A stretch of 64,000 bases of DNA from Aquipseudomonas alcaligenes_A (GTDB lineage: Bacteria > Pseudomonadota > Gammaproteobacteria > Pseudomonadales > Pseudomonadaceae). The notes below the pieces were generated by a model. The model worked only from the letters and a program-made list of their open reading frames with translations. It was not told the origin of the DNA and ran no database searches. Numbering within the stretch: position 1 is the stretch's first letter; every line of letters starts with the position of its first letter. Both the position numbers and the translations under genes were made by a program. The DNA lies in the NCBI GenBank assembly GCA_048595745.1, contig CP184361.1. One strand, 5' to 3'. Of the stretch, positions 15,086 through 24,381 are shown one piece after another.

Positions 15086-18000
15086 GTTCGGCCTCCTTGA
15101 GTTGATGGTTGAGTTCGTCCAGGCGGAAGCCCTTGGCCAGGGCCCGCAGGCGTTGGGTGAAGGTGGCGCATGCCGGCGTCTGCTGCTCGATGCTGTCGAG
15201 CTTGTCCTGGATGCCGCGCATGTAGCCGAGCGCCGCCAGCTCGCGCAGCTCGGCCAGTTCGCTGGCGCTGGGCAACACTTCGATCAGCGGCGCGGCGCTC
15301 TCCAGTTCGGCCGTGCGGTGCAGCCACTGCAGGCCCAGTTGCTGCTGGATGCGTTCGAGCAGCGCCGGGGTATGCACCGGCTTGGCCAGGTAGTCGTTGC
15401 AGTACGCGGCGATACTGCGCTCGCGGTCGTCGGCGAAGGCGTTGGCCGAGATCACGATGATCGGTGCCTGGCAGGCGGCGTTGCGGCGGATCAGGCGGCT
15501 GGCCTCGAAACCGTCCATCTGCGGCATCGACAGGTCCATCAGGATCAGGTCCGGGCGCATTAGCGCGGCCTGACGGATGGCCTCCTGGCCGCTGGCCGCC
15601 TGTTCCACGCGAAAGCCCAGCGGCTCCAGCATGCCCGCCAGCACGCGGCGGTGCTCCAGGTGGTCGTCCACTACCAGTATCAGCCGGCGCGGGCCCTCGT
15701 AGCCGATGATGTCGTGGGCCACGTGCACCACCGCCTGCGGCACGCGCACCTCGGAGAGGAACAGGCGCACCTGGAAGCGCGTGCCCTTGCCCGGTTCGCT
15801 GTGCACCGACAGCTCGCCCCCCATCAGCGCGGTGAGCATGCGGGTGATGGTCAGGCCGAGACCGACGCCGTTGTCCTGGCGCATCAGATCGCCGCGCTCG
15901 AAGGGCTGGAAGATGCGTTCGATCTGCTGCGGGTCGATGCCGATACCGGTGTCGACGACCTCGAAGCAGGCGGTTTCGCGCAGGTAACCGACGCGCAGGC
16001 GCACCTCGCCCTGCTCGGTGAAGCGTACGGCGTTGCCCAGCAGGTTGATCAGGATCTGCCGCACGCGCTTTTCGTCGCCGCGTACCACGGCCGGGATGCG
16101 TCCGGCCGTCTCCAGGCGAAAGGCCAGGCCCTTCTCGGTGGCCTGCGGGGCGAACATGCGCTCAAGCTGGTGGATGAACTCGGGGAATGGGATTTCCGAC
16201 AGCTCCAGGTGCAGCTTGCCGGCCTCGATCTTGGCCACGTCGAGCAGGCCGTCGATCAGCGACAGCAGGTGCGAGCCACTGCGGTAGATGGTGGCCAGTG
16301 CGTCCTGCTGACGTTCGCTCAGCGCATCATCGCGCTGCAGGATCTGCGTGTAGCCGAGGATGCTGTTGAGCGGCGTGCGCAGCTCGTGGGACAGGCCAGT
16401 GACGTAGCGGCTCTTCGCCGCATTGGCGTTCTCGGCCTGCACCTTGGCTTTCTGCAGCGCTTCGTCGGTCTTGCCGTGGGCCTCGATCTCCTGCATCAGC
16501 AGCAGGGTCTGGCGGTCCGATTCCTGTTGTGCCACCTGGCGGCTCTCGCGGGTCAGGACGATCCACCAGGCGAGCATGCCGGCGAACAGCGAGAGGGTCA
16601 GGAAGGCCTTGAGGAAGGCCTGGTACAGCGTCTGCTGCACCTCCGGCGAGTGCGGCACCAGGCCGTGCGAGACCTGGCTGTAGATCAGCGCCAGGGCACC
16701 GAACAGCATCAGCACCAGCAGGCTGAGAAAGCCCAGGTACTGCGCCAGGCGGCTGTGCAGGCGCGGAATGCTGGCCCAGGGCAGCAGCCAGTGCAGTAGC
16801 GCGTCGACCTGCTGGCTCAGGCGCCCGTGTGGCTTGCAGGCATCGCCGCAGCGCGCATCCAGCGAGCAGCACAGCGAGCAGATCGGCGTGCTGTAGGCCG
16901 GGCAAAAGGCCATGTCCTCGCTCTCGAAGCTGTTGTTGCACAGGCCGCAGCGGCCGGCGTGCTGCGCGTGCGGCGGGTGAATCAGGGTCGCCGTGCTGGT
17001 GCGCGCGATGTAGTAGCGCCCGCCGGTGTACCAGGCCAGCAGCGGTGCGCAGAGGAAGGCCGAGAACAGCGCCACCAGCGGCGAGGCGGCCTGGGGCAGG
17101 GCGCCGAACAGGCCGAAGTGGGCCAGCACCGAGAGCAGCGAGGCGATCAGCATGGCGCCGACGCCGACCGGGTTGATGTCGTACAGGTGCGCACGCTTGA
17201 ACTCGATGTAGCGCGGCGACAGGCCCAGCGGCTTGTTGATCACCAGGTCCGCCACCAGCGCGCCGATCCAGGCGATGGCGATGTTGGCGTAAAGGCCGAG
17301 CACCTCCTCGATCGCCTCGAACACACCCAGCTCCATCAGCATCAGGGCGATGGCCACGTTGAACACCAGCCACACCACGCGCCCCGGATGGCTGTGGGTG
17401 ACGCGGGCGAAGAAGTTGGACCAGGCCAGCGAGCCGGCGTAGGCGTTGGTCAGGTTGATCTTCACCTGACTGACGATCACGAACAGCACCATTGCGGCCA
17501 GGGCGAACTCGGGGCTGGCGAACACGTAGCCGAAGGCCACCAGGTACATCTGCGTGGGTTCGGCGGCACGCTCCATGGGGATCTCGTGCTGCAGGGCGAG
17601 GAAGGCGAGGAAGGCGCCGGCGAGCATCTTCAGCGCGCCGGGGATGATCCAGCCGGGGCCGGCCATGAGCAGCGCGGCCCACCAGCGTTTGCGGTTGTGC
17701 GCGGTCTTCTCTGGCAGGAAGCGCAGGTAGTCGACCTGCTCGCCGATCTGCGTGACCAGTGCCAGGGCCACGGTGCAGGCGGCGCCGAAGTGCAGCAGGT
17801 TGAAGCTGCCGGCCTCGCCCTCGCGCCCGGCGAAGCTGGTCCAGTCGCTCAGCGCCTCGGGATTCTTGGCGATGACGAACACATAGGGCAGCAGCAGCAG
17901 GAATATCCACAGCGGCTGGCTCCAGGTCTGCAGGCGGTTGATCAGGGTGATGCCGTAGGCCACCAGGGGAATGATGATCACCGAACAGATCACGTAGGCC

Positions 18001-18482
18001 AGCGCCAGCGGGATGTCGAAGTACAGCTCCAGCGCCAGGGCCATGATCGCCGCTTCGAGGGCGAAGAACAGGAAGGTGAAACTGGCGTAGATCAGCGAGG
18101 TAATGGTCGAACCGATGTAGCCGAAGCCGGCACCGCGGGTCAGCAGGTCCATGTCCACGCCGTAGCGCGCCGCGTAGTAGCTGATCGGCAGGCCGGTGAG
18201 GAAGATCACCAGGCTCACCGCGAGGATCGCCCACAGGGTGTTGGTGAAACCGTAGGACAGCGCCAGCGCGCCGCCGATGGCCTCCAGGGCAAGGAACGAT
18301 ACGGCACCCAGCGCGGTGTTGGCGATGCGCAGCTCCGACCACTTGCGGAACGCCCGTGGCGTGAAGCGCAGGGCGTAGTCCTCCAGGGTCTCGTCGGCGA
18401 CCCAGCTGTTGTAGTCGCGGCGAATCTTGACGATGCGCTGGGTTCCGGTGGGTTGCACGGTTCGCTTCCTGATCGATGTCAT
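15060..18482 (-). CDS. NCS1-type transporter fused to a hybrid histidine kinase
   Basis: This is a 1140-aa transporter-sensor fusion. Residues about 25-505 form a 12-TM permease of the NCS1/cytosine-permease type, with SYYAARYGVDMDLLTRGAGFG near residues 100-120. A cytoplasmic cysteine-rich stretch (about 507-545: CGLC, CPAY, CSLCC, CGDAC) looks like a metal or Fe-S site. Two further TM helices (about 580-665) and a short coiled coil lead to the HisKA domain (SHELRTPLN, His near 698), an ATPase domain (DTGIGI, GVGLGLT) and a receiver domain (phospho-Asp near 982, LILMDLSMPQMDG). The C-terminal 110 residues may be an Hpt-like remnant, but no HxxKG motif is clear. The gene is divergent from the amide-transport operon. 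By analogy with the SSS-kinase CbrA, I infer that it senses a transported nitrogen compound. Confidence 0.9.
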   Translation of the reverse strand: MTSIRKRTVQPTGTQRIVKIRRDYNSWVADETLEDYALRFTPRAFRKWSELRIANTALGAVSFLALEAIGGALALSYGFTNTLWAILAVSLVIFLTGLPISYYAARYGVDMDLLTRGAGFGYIGSTITSLIYASFTFLFFALEAAIMALALELYFDIPLALAYVICSVIIIPLVAYGITLINRLQTWSQPLWIFLLLLPYVFVIAKNPEALSDWTSFAGREGEAGSFNLLHFGAACTVALALVTQIGEQVDYLRFLPEKTAHNRKRWWAALLMAGPGWIIPGALKMLAGAFLAFLALQHEIPMERAAEPTQMYLVAFGYVFASPEFALAAMVLFVIVSQVKINLTNAYAGSLAWSNFFARVTHSHPGRVVWLVFNVAIALMLMELGVFEAIEEVLGLYANIAIAWIGALVADLVINKPLGLSPRYIEFKRAHLYDINPVGVGAMLIASLLSVLAHFGLFGALPQAASPLVALFSAFLCAPLLAWYTGGRYYIARTSTATLIHPPHAQHAGRCGLCNNSFESEDMAFCPAYSTPICSLCCSLDARCGDACKPHGRLSQQVDALLHWLLPWASIPRLHSRLAQYLGFLSLLVLMLFGALALIYSQVSHGLVPHSPEVQQTLYQAFLKAFLTLSLFAGMLAWWIVLTRESRQVAQQESDRQTLLLMQEIEAHGKTDEALQKAKVQAENANAAKSRYVTGLSHELRTPLNSILGYTQILQRDDALSERQQDALATIYRSGSHLLSLIDGLLDVAKIEAGKLHLELSEIPFPEFIHQLERMFAPQATEKGLAFRLETAGRIPAVVRGDEKRVRQILINLLGNAVRFTEQGEVRLRVGYLRETACFEVVDTGIGIDPQQIERIFQPFERGDLMRQDNGVGLGLTITRMLTALMGGELSVHSEPGKGTRFQVRLFLSEVRVPQAVVHVAHDIIGYEGPRRLILVVDDHLEHRRVLAGMLEPLGFRVEQAASGQEAIRQAALMRPDLILMDLSMPQMDGFEASRLIRRNAACQAPIIVISANAFADDRERSIAAYCNDYLAKPVHTPALLERIQQQLGLQWLHRTAELESAAPLIEVLPSASELAELRELAALGYMRGIQDKLDSIEQQTPACATFTQRLRALAKGFRLDELNHQLKEAEHECSHAAC

Positions 18483-18706
18483 GGTTGATCGCGCCGTCCC
18501 TGCGCCGAGATGTCTGTCGCGTATGCCCCGTATACCAGGGCTCCCCAGCCGCTCGGGGCGCGTCGACCTGAGCCGCCGCGAATCCCGCTACCGGCGTGGC
18601 TGCAACATCCATGCCCCCAATGGCGGCCCTTGCGCGCGTGCGCCCGGGCTTCTGTCTGGCTTCCTGCTTGCGTCCGAGAGTGCACCAGGGTGGTGCCGTG
18701 GCGCTG

Positions 18707-18744
18707 TACGTCAGATGACGTATGCGCTTACGTCATGCTGCGTA
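18707..18744 (+). promoter_or_regulatory. Two copies of a 16-bp TACGTCA-N5-CGTA motif before the amide ABC operon
   Basis: The gap 18483-18841 has no gene. It holds TACGTCAGATGACGTA (18707-18722, a perfect 7-2-7 inverted repeat) and TACGTCATGCTGCGTA (18729-18744), 22 bases apart, so on the same DNA face. A third copy lies before fmdA at 24275. I infer binding sites for the LuxR-type regulator at 14411-15085. Confidence 0.55.
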
Positions 18745-18841
18745 TACCCCGGCGGGAGGGGCGCCCGCATTCTTGCGGCGAACCCGGAGCAGACCTGCGC
18801 AGACAGGCCGGCGACGATCCCACCGCACGAGGAGCACGACG

Positions 18842-20074
18842 ATGGATGCACAACCGACCCGACTTCTACCCCGCCGGCTGGCGCTGGGCGCCGCCGCGCT
18901 CTCGCTGCTGGCCGCCAGCCTGTTCAGCCATGTGGCCAATGCCGAGGTGAACACCACCGGCCTGGCTGTGACCGACACCGAGGTGATCGTCGGCCAGCTG
19001 CACTCGGCCACCGGCACCATGGCCATCTCCGAAACCGGCTCGATCCAGGCCGAGCGCCTGGCCATCGAGCAGATCAACGCCTCCGGCGGCATCCTCGGCC
19101 GGCAGATCAAGGTGATCCAGGAGGACGGCGCCTCCGACTGGCCGACCTTCGCCGAGAAGGCCAAGAAACTGCTGGTCGGTGACAAGGTCGCCGCCGTATT
19201 CGGCTGCTGGACTTCGGCTTCGCGCAAGGCGGTGCTGCCGGTGTTCGAGAAGGAAAACGGCCTGCTCTACTACCCGACCTTCTACGAGGGGCTGGAGCAG
19301 TCGAAGAACGTCATCTACACCGGCCAGGAGGCGACCCAGCAGATCCTCGCGGGCCTGGACTGGATCGCCAAGGAGAAGGGCGCCAAGACCTTCTACCTGA
19401 TCGGCTCCGACTACATCTGGCCGCGCACCTCGATGAAGATCGCGCGCAAGCACATCGAGAACGTGCTCGGTGGCAAGGTGGTGGGCGAGGAGTACTACCC
19501 GCTGGGCAACACCCAGTTCGGCTCGCTGATCAACAAGGTCAAGCTGAAGAAGCCTGACGTGGTCTTCACCGCCGTGGTCGGCGGCTCCAACGTCGCCTTC
19601 TACAAGCAGATGAAGGCCGCCGGCGTCACCGCCGCCAAGCAGAACCTACTGACCCTGTCGGTCACCGAGGACGAGCTGCTCGGCATCGGCGGCGAGAACA
19701 TGGAAGGCTTCTACGCCTCCATGAAGTACTTCCAGAGCCTGGACAACCCGAACAACAAAGCCTTCGTCGAGGCCTTCAAGGCCAAGTACGGCCAGGACGC
19801 GGTCATCGGTGACGTGACCCAGGCCGCCTACCTCGGCCCGTGGCTGTGGAAGGCCGCGGTCGAGAAGGCCGGCAGCTTCGATGTCGACAAGGTCGCCGCC
19901 GCCTCGCCGGGTATCGAGCTGACCACCGCGCCGGAAGGCTACGTGAAGGTGCATGACAACCATCACCTGTGGAGCAAGACCCGCATCGGCCAGGTGCAGA
20001 AGGATGGTCAGTTCAAGGTGGTCTACGAGTCCGACCTGATCGAGCCGAACCCCTTCCCGAAAGGCTACCAGTAA
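18842..20074 (+). CDS. Amide/urea-type ABC transporter substrate-binding protein
   Basis: This periplasmic binding protein of 410 aa belongs to the branched-chain/urea/short-amide class (UrtA, FmdD, AmiC relatives). The ATG at 18842 follows AGGAG at 18830-18834. An Arg-rich start and hydrophobic stretch (residues about 10-32, ending HVANA) form the signal peptide, with twin arginines in LPRRLALG. The mature domain begins with IVGQLHSATGTMAISETG, the ligand-loop pattern of the urea/amide group, and has GCWTSASRKAVLPVFE. Genes for both permeases and both ATPases follow. Context with fmdA and amiE points to short amides. Urea remains possible, as in the urt systems. Confidence 0.9.
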   Translation: MDAQPTRLLPRRLALGAAALSLLAASLFSHVANAEVNTTGLAVTDTEVIVGQLHSATGTMAISETGSIQAERLAIEQINASGGILGRQIKVIQEDGASDWPTFAEKAKKLLVGDKVAAVFGCWTSASRKAVLPVFEKENGLLYYPTFYEGLEQSKNVIYTGQEATQQILAGLDWIAKEKGAKTFYLIGSDYIWPRTSMKIARKHIENVLGGKVVGEEYYPLGNTQFGSLINKVKLKKPDVVFTAVVGGSNVAFYKQMKAAGVTAAKQNLLTLSVTEDELLGIGGENMEGFYASMKYFQSLDNPNNKAFVEAFKAKYGQDAVIGDVTQAAYLGPWLWKAAVEKAGSFDVDKVAAASPGIELTTAPEGYVKVHDNHHLWSKTRIGQVQKDGQFKVVYESDLIEPNPFPKGYQ

Positions 20075-20100
20075 GCCTGTGATGGGGTGAGGCGCGAGGT

Positions 20101-20234
20101 CCCTCACCCTAGCCCTCTCCCAGTGGGAGAGGGGACTGGGGCGGTGTCGCCGGTTTGCGCGGTGCCCTCCAGCCGACTCCGTATAACCCCCTCTCCCTTT
20201 GGGAGAGGGTAGGGCGACCCGCGTAGGGTGAGGG
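20101..20234. repeat. Palindromic repeat pair (CCCTCTCCC/GGGAGAGGG type)
   Basis: Two opposed hairpins built on CCCTCTCCC-N-GGGAGAGGG lie 60 bases apart, each accompanied by CCCTCACCCT or its inverse AGGGTGAGGG on the outer side. This is the REPIN-like layout. It fills the gap between the binding-protein gene and the first permease gene. Confidence 0.8.
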
Positions 20235-20275
20235 CAGAACCGCCCTTGCCATTCTTCCGCCAGAGGACCATCAAC

Positions 20276-21193
20276 ATGGAATGGCTATCGGAATTTGGTG
20301 CCATCGCGGCCATGCAGGGCTTCAACGGCTTGTCCGTGTTCTGCGTGCTGCTGCTGATGGCCCTGGGGCTGGCGATCATCTTCGGCCAGATGGGCGTGAT
20401 CAACATGGCCCATGGTGAATTCCTCACCATCGGTGCCTACACCACCTTCGTGGTGTCCTCGCTGACCGAGCAGTACGCCCCGGCCTTCGGGCCCTACTAC
20501 TTCTTCTTCGCCATTGCCCTGTCCTTCGTCATCGCCGGCGCCATCGGCTGGCTGGTGGAGTGGGCGATGATCAGCAAGCTCTACCACCGGCCGCTGGATA
20601 CCCTGCTGGCCACCTGGGGCCTGTCGCTGGCCATGCAGCAGGCGTTCCGTTCGATCTTCGGTGCACGCGAAGTCAGCGCCACCCTGCCGGAGTGGCTGAT
20701 GGGCTCGTGGAACCCCACCGAGACCATCGACATCCCGCGTAACGGCCTGTTCGTCATGGGCCTGACCATCCTGCTCACCGCCACCATCTTCCTGATGCTG
20801 TACCGCTCGCGTTGGGGCCTGCAGGTGCGCGCCACCATGCAGAACCGGGTGATGAGCCGCGCCGTGGGCATCAACACCAAGCGCGTCGATCGCATGACCT
20901 TCGCCCTCGGCTGCGGCGTGGCCGGCGTAGCGGGTGCGGCTTTCACCACCATCGGCTCCACCGGCCCGACCGCAGGTTCGCTGTACATCGTCGACACCTT
21001 CCTGGTGGTGGTCTTCGGCGGCGCGGCCAGCCTGTTCGGCACCATCGCCTCGGCGTTCACCATCGCCCAGGCGCAGTCGATCATGGAGTTCTTCATGAGT
21101 GGCTCGATGGCCAAGGTGCTGACCCTGTCGGCGGTGATTCTGATTCTGATGATGCGCCCGCAGGGGCTGTTCTCGATCAAGGTGCGCAAATGA
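20276..21193 (+). CDS. Amide/urea-type ABC transporter permease 1 (UrtB/LivH-like)
   Basis: This is an inner-membrane permease of 305 aa in the LivH/UrtB family. The ATG at 20276 lies after AGAGGA. About eight TM helices are visible. The family signature GQMGVINMAHGEFLTIGAY occurs near residues 40-60, and RATMQNRVMSRAVGIN (a cytoplasmic coupling loop) near 185-200. It pairs with the permease at 21327 to form the transport channel for the substrate delivered by the binding protein at 18842. The reading frame ends with a KVRK tail, followed by another palindromic repeat pair. Confidence 0.92.
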   Translation: MEWLSEFGAIAAMQGFNGLSVFCVLLLMALGLAIIFGQMGVINMAHGEFLTIGAYTTFVVSSLTEQYAPAFGPYYFFFAIALSFVIAGAIGWLVEWAMISKLYHRPLDTLLATWGLSLAMQQAFRSIFGAREVSATLPEWLMGSWNPTETIDIPRNGLFVMGLTILLTATIFLMLYRSRWGLQVRATMQNRVMSRAVGINTKRVDRMTFALGCGVAGVAGAAFTTIGSTGPTAGSLYIVDTFLVVVFGGAASLFGTIASAFTIAQAQSIMEFFMSGSMAKVLTLSAVILILMMRPQGLFSIKVRK

Positions 21194-21208
21194 TGCGCAA
21201 CGCTGTCA

Positions 21209-21301
21209 CCCCTCTCCCGCCGGGAGAGGGGCCGGGGGTGAGGGACGGGCATCGCACTGCCGCCATCTCCCTCACCCTGGCCCTCTCCCAGAGGGAGAGG
21301 G
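21209..21301. repeat. Palindromic repeat pair between the two permease genes
   Basis: Two opposed CCCTCTCCC/GGGAGAGGG hairpins are each flanked by GGGTGAGGG or CCCTCACCC. The family is the same as at 20101, and the element occupies almost the entire gap. Confidence 0.82.
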
Positions 21302-21326
21302 AATGTTCAAGCATGAGGACCCGCAT

Positions 21327-22495
21327 ATGAACCCGACTCTCGACAAACTCCTGGGCGGCAAGCAGGGCGCCATCGGCCTGGCGGTGCTCGCCGCGCTGAT
21401 CCTGGTGGTGTTCCCGCTGGCGCTCGACGCCTTCCGCCTGAACATGGTCGGCAAGTACCTGACCTACGCCTTCGTCGCCGTCGGCCTAGTGCTGTGCTGG
21501 GGCTACGGCGGCATCCTCAGTCTCGGCCAGGGCATTTTCTTCGGCCTCGGCGGCTACTGCATGGCGATGTTCCTCAAGCTCGAGGCCTCCGATCCGGAAA
21601 GCACCAAGATCCAGTCCACCCCTGGCATCCCGGACTTCATGGACTGGAACCAGATCACCGAGCTGCCGATGCTCTGGCAGCCGTTCCACAGCTTCGGCTT
21701 CACCCTGCTGGCGGTGATCGCGGTGCCGGTGCTGCTGGCTCTGGTGATCGGCCTGACCATGTTCAAGCGCCGCGTGGGGGACGTGTACTTCTCCATCGTC
21801 ACCCAGGCCATCGCGCTGATCCTCACCGTGCTGATCATTGGTCAGCAGGGCTATACCGGCGGGGTCAACGGCATCACCGACCTGAAGACCCTGATGGGCT
21901 GGGACATCCGCACCGACGAGGCCAAGCTGATCCTCTACTTCGTCAGCGCCTTCCTGCTGTTCGGCTGCATCCTGCTGGCGCGCTTCATCATCGCCTCTAA
22001 GCTCGGCCGCCTGCTGCTGGCCATGCGCGACAAGGAAGAGCGGGTGCGCTTCTCCGGTTACGACGTGGCTAGCTTCAAGATCTTCGTGTTCTGCGTCGGC
22101 GCCGCCTTCGCGGCCATCGGCGGGGCGATGTTCACCCTGCAGGTCGGCTTCATGTCGCCGAGCTTCGTCGGCATCGTGCCGTCGATCGAGATGGTCATCT
22201 TCGCCGCGGTCGGCGGGCGCCTGTCGCTGCTCGGCGCGGTGTACGGCGCGCTGCTGGTCAACTTCGGCAAGACCTACTTCTCCGAGAGCTTCCCCGAGCT
22301 GTGGCTGTACCTGATGGGCGGCCTATTCATCGCCGTGGTCATGTACTTCCCCAACGGCCTCGCCGGCCTGTGGGACAGCCACGGCAAGCGCTGGCTGGCG
22401 CGCCTCAAGCCGAAGGCCAAGGCGCCGGTGAAGACCGAGCCGGTGGCCACACCGGTCGCCAAGGCCGCATCCACTCCCGAACTGGAGACCACCCC

Positions 22496-22499
<4 letters not shown>
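21327..22499 (+). CDS. Amide/urea-type ABC transporter permease 2 (UrtC/LivM-like)
   Basis: This is an inner-membrane permease of 390 aa in the LivM/UrtC family. The ATG at 21327 follows GAGGA, and an in-frame ATG at 21303 lies inside the repeat pair, so it is less likely. The signature GYGGILSLGQGIFFGLGGYC (about residues 55-75) and the coupling loop RDKEERVRFSGYDVASFK (about 234-252) are present, along with about ten TM helices. A long charged C-terminal tail (Lys/Ala/Pro-rich, about 355-390) is typical of UrtC. The stop overlaps the start of the ATPase gene (ATGA). Confidence 0.92.
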
Positions 22500-23260
<761 letters not shown>

Positions 23261-23265
23261 CAGCT

Positions 23266-23353
23266 CCCCTCTCCTTTCGGGAGAGGGGCCGGGGGTGAGG
23301 GGGATTCGCGCTGCACATCCCTCACCCTAACCCTCTCCCAGGGGGAGAGGGGA
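23266..23353. repeat. Palindromic repeat pair between the two ATPase genes
   Basis: Two opposed hairpins of the same CCCTCTCC(C/T)/GGGAGAGGG family carry GGGGGTGAGGG and CCCTCACCCT flanks in inverted orientation. Confidence 0.82.
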
Positions 23354-23407
23354 CGGATTGCATGGCGCCCGGCTAATGGGCTGGGGTCTTCTGAAGGAGT
23401 ATCGGCA

Positions 23408-24097
23408 ATGTTCCAGATCAACAACCTCGTCTCCGGCTACGGCCAGAGCCAGATCCTCCACGAACTCAACCTCGACGTGGCGAAGAAGGAAATCGTCGCG
23501 GTGATGGGCCGCAACGGCATGGGCAAGACCACCCTGTTCAAGAGCCTGATGGGCGTGCTGCCGCAGTGGGGCGGGCAGATCAATATCGATGGTCAGGACA
23601 TCTCCAAGCTGGAGACCCACCAGCGCGTCGAGGCCGGCATCGCCTACGTGCCGCAGGGGCGGATGATCTTCCCCAGCATGACTGTGCTGGAGAACATCCA
23701 GACCGGCCTGCCGGCCTCGGCCAAGGGCCAGGTGCCGGACGACCTCTACGCGCTGTTCCCGGTGCTGCAGGAGATGCGCCACCGCAAGGGCGGCAACCTC
23801 TCCGGCGGTCAGCAGCAACAGCTGGCCATCGCCCGCGCGCTGGCCACCAACCCCAAGGTGCTGCTGCTCGACGAGCCGACCGAGGGCATCCAGCCGTCGA
23901 TCATCAAGGACATCGCCCGCACCCTGAAGGAGATCCGCAATCTGCGTGATCTGACCATCATCGTTTCGGAGCAGGTGCTGTCCTTCACCATGGAAATCGC
24001 CGACCGCTTTCTGGTCATCGAGAAGGGCAAATTCGTCATCGAGGAGGCACGCGACAAGGTCGACGAGGCGACCATCAGTCGTTATCTCTCCGTGTGA
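23408..24097 (+). CDS. Amide/urea-type ABC transporter ATPase 2 (UrtE/LivF-like)
   Basis: This is the second ABC ATPase of 229 aa, a LivF/UrtE homologue. It has Walker A GRNGMGKT near residue 37, the Q-loop region YVPQGRMIFPSMTV, signature LSGGQQQQLAIARAL, Walker B VLLLDEPTEG and switch His replaced by Gln (IVSEQ), as is usual in LivF/UrtE proteins. It closes the five-gene transporter set. A different palindromic repeat and a regulatory motif then separate it from fmdA. Confidence 0.93.
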   Translation: MFQINNLVSGYGQSQILHELNLDVAKKEIVAVMGRNGMGKTTLFKSLMGVLPQWGGQINIDGQDISKLETHQRVEAGIAYVPQGRMIFPSMTVLENIQTGLPASAKGQVPDDLYALFPVLQEMRHRKGGNLSGGQQQQLAIARALATNPKVLLLDEPTEGIQPSIIKDIARTLKEIRNLRDLTIIVSEQVLSFTMEIADRFLVIEKGKFVIEEARDKVDEATISRYLSV

Positions 24098-24108
24098 TGG
24101 TCCGCTTT

Positions 24109-24170
24109 CGTAGCCCGGATGAAATCCGGGGCGGGTATCGAGGCCGCTCCCGGATTTCATCCGGGCTACG
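24109..24170. repeat. Inverted repeat of the TAGCCCGGAT...ATCCGGGCTA type
   Basis: Two arms of about 20 bases beginning CGTAGCCCGGATGAAATCC and ending in the inverse, separated by about 18 bases, form a long hairpin. This is a second family of intergenic palindromes, distinct from the CCCTCTCCC type. It could act as a terminator or an mRNA stabiliser after the ABC genes. Confidence 0.8.
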
Positions 24171-24274
24171 GGATTGATTTTCCGCTTTACGGCCGGCGTG
24201 TTCTCCATGCGCCGGCCGCTTTTTCGCGTCTGCGCAATATCCGCTGCAAGCCTTGCCATTACTGGTTCTGCGCA

Positions 24275-24290
24275 TACGTCATCCAACGTA
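24275..24290 (+). promoter_or_regulatory. Third copy of the TACGTCA-N5-CGTA motif, before fmdA
   Basis: TACGTCATCCAACGTA matches the two motifs at 18707 and 18729 in TACGTCA and CGTA with the same spacing. It sits 92 bases before the fmdA start. The gap 24171-24381 otherwise holds no gene. I infer that fmdA has its own promoter under the same regulator. Confidence 0.5.
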
Positions 24291-24381
24291 TTTTCGCGCT
24301 TGCCGCACTCCCCGAGACTGGCTCCCGTACCCCGGCGCATCAATGCGTCAGGCACCCACCACTGGTCCCAGGAGCAACGTC

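Noticed and set aside
16327..18612. A 761-residue minus-strand frame overlapping the sensor-kinase gene in another phase
   Set aside because: It is an Arg/Ala/Pro-rich frame-shift shadow of the NCS1-kinase gene. The correct frame shows transporter and kinase motifs throughout.
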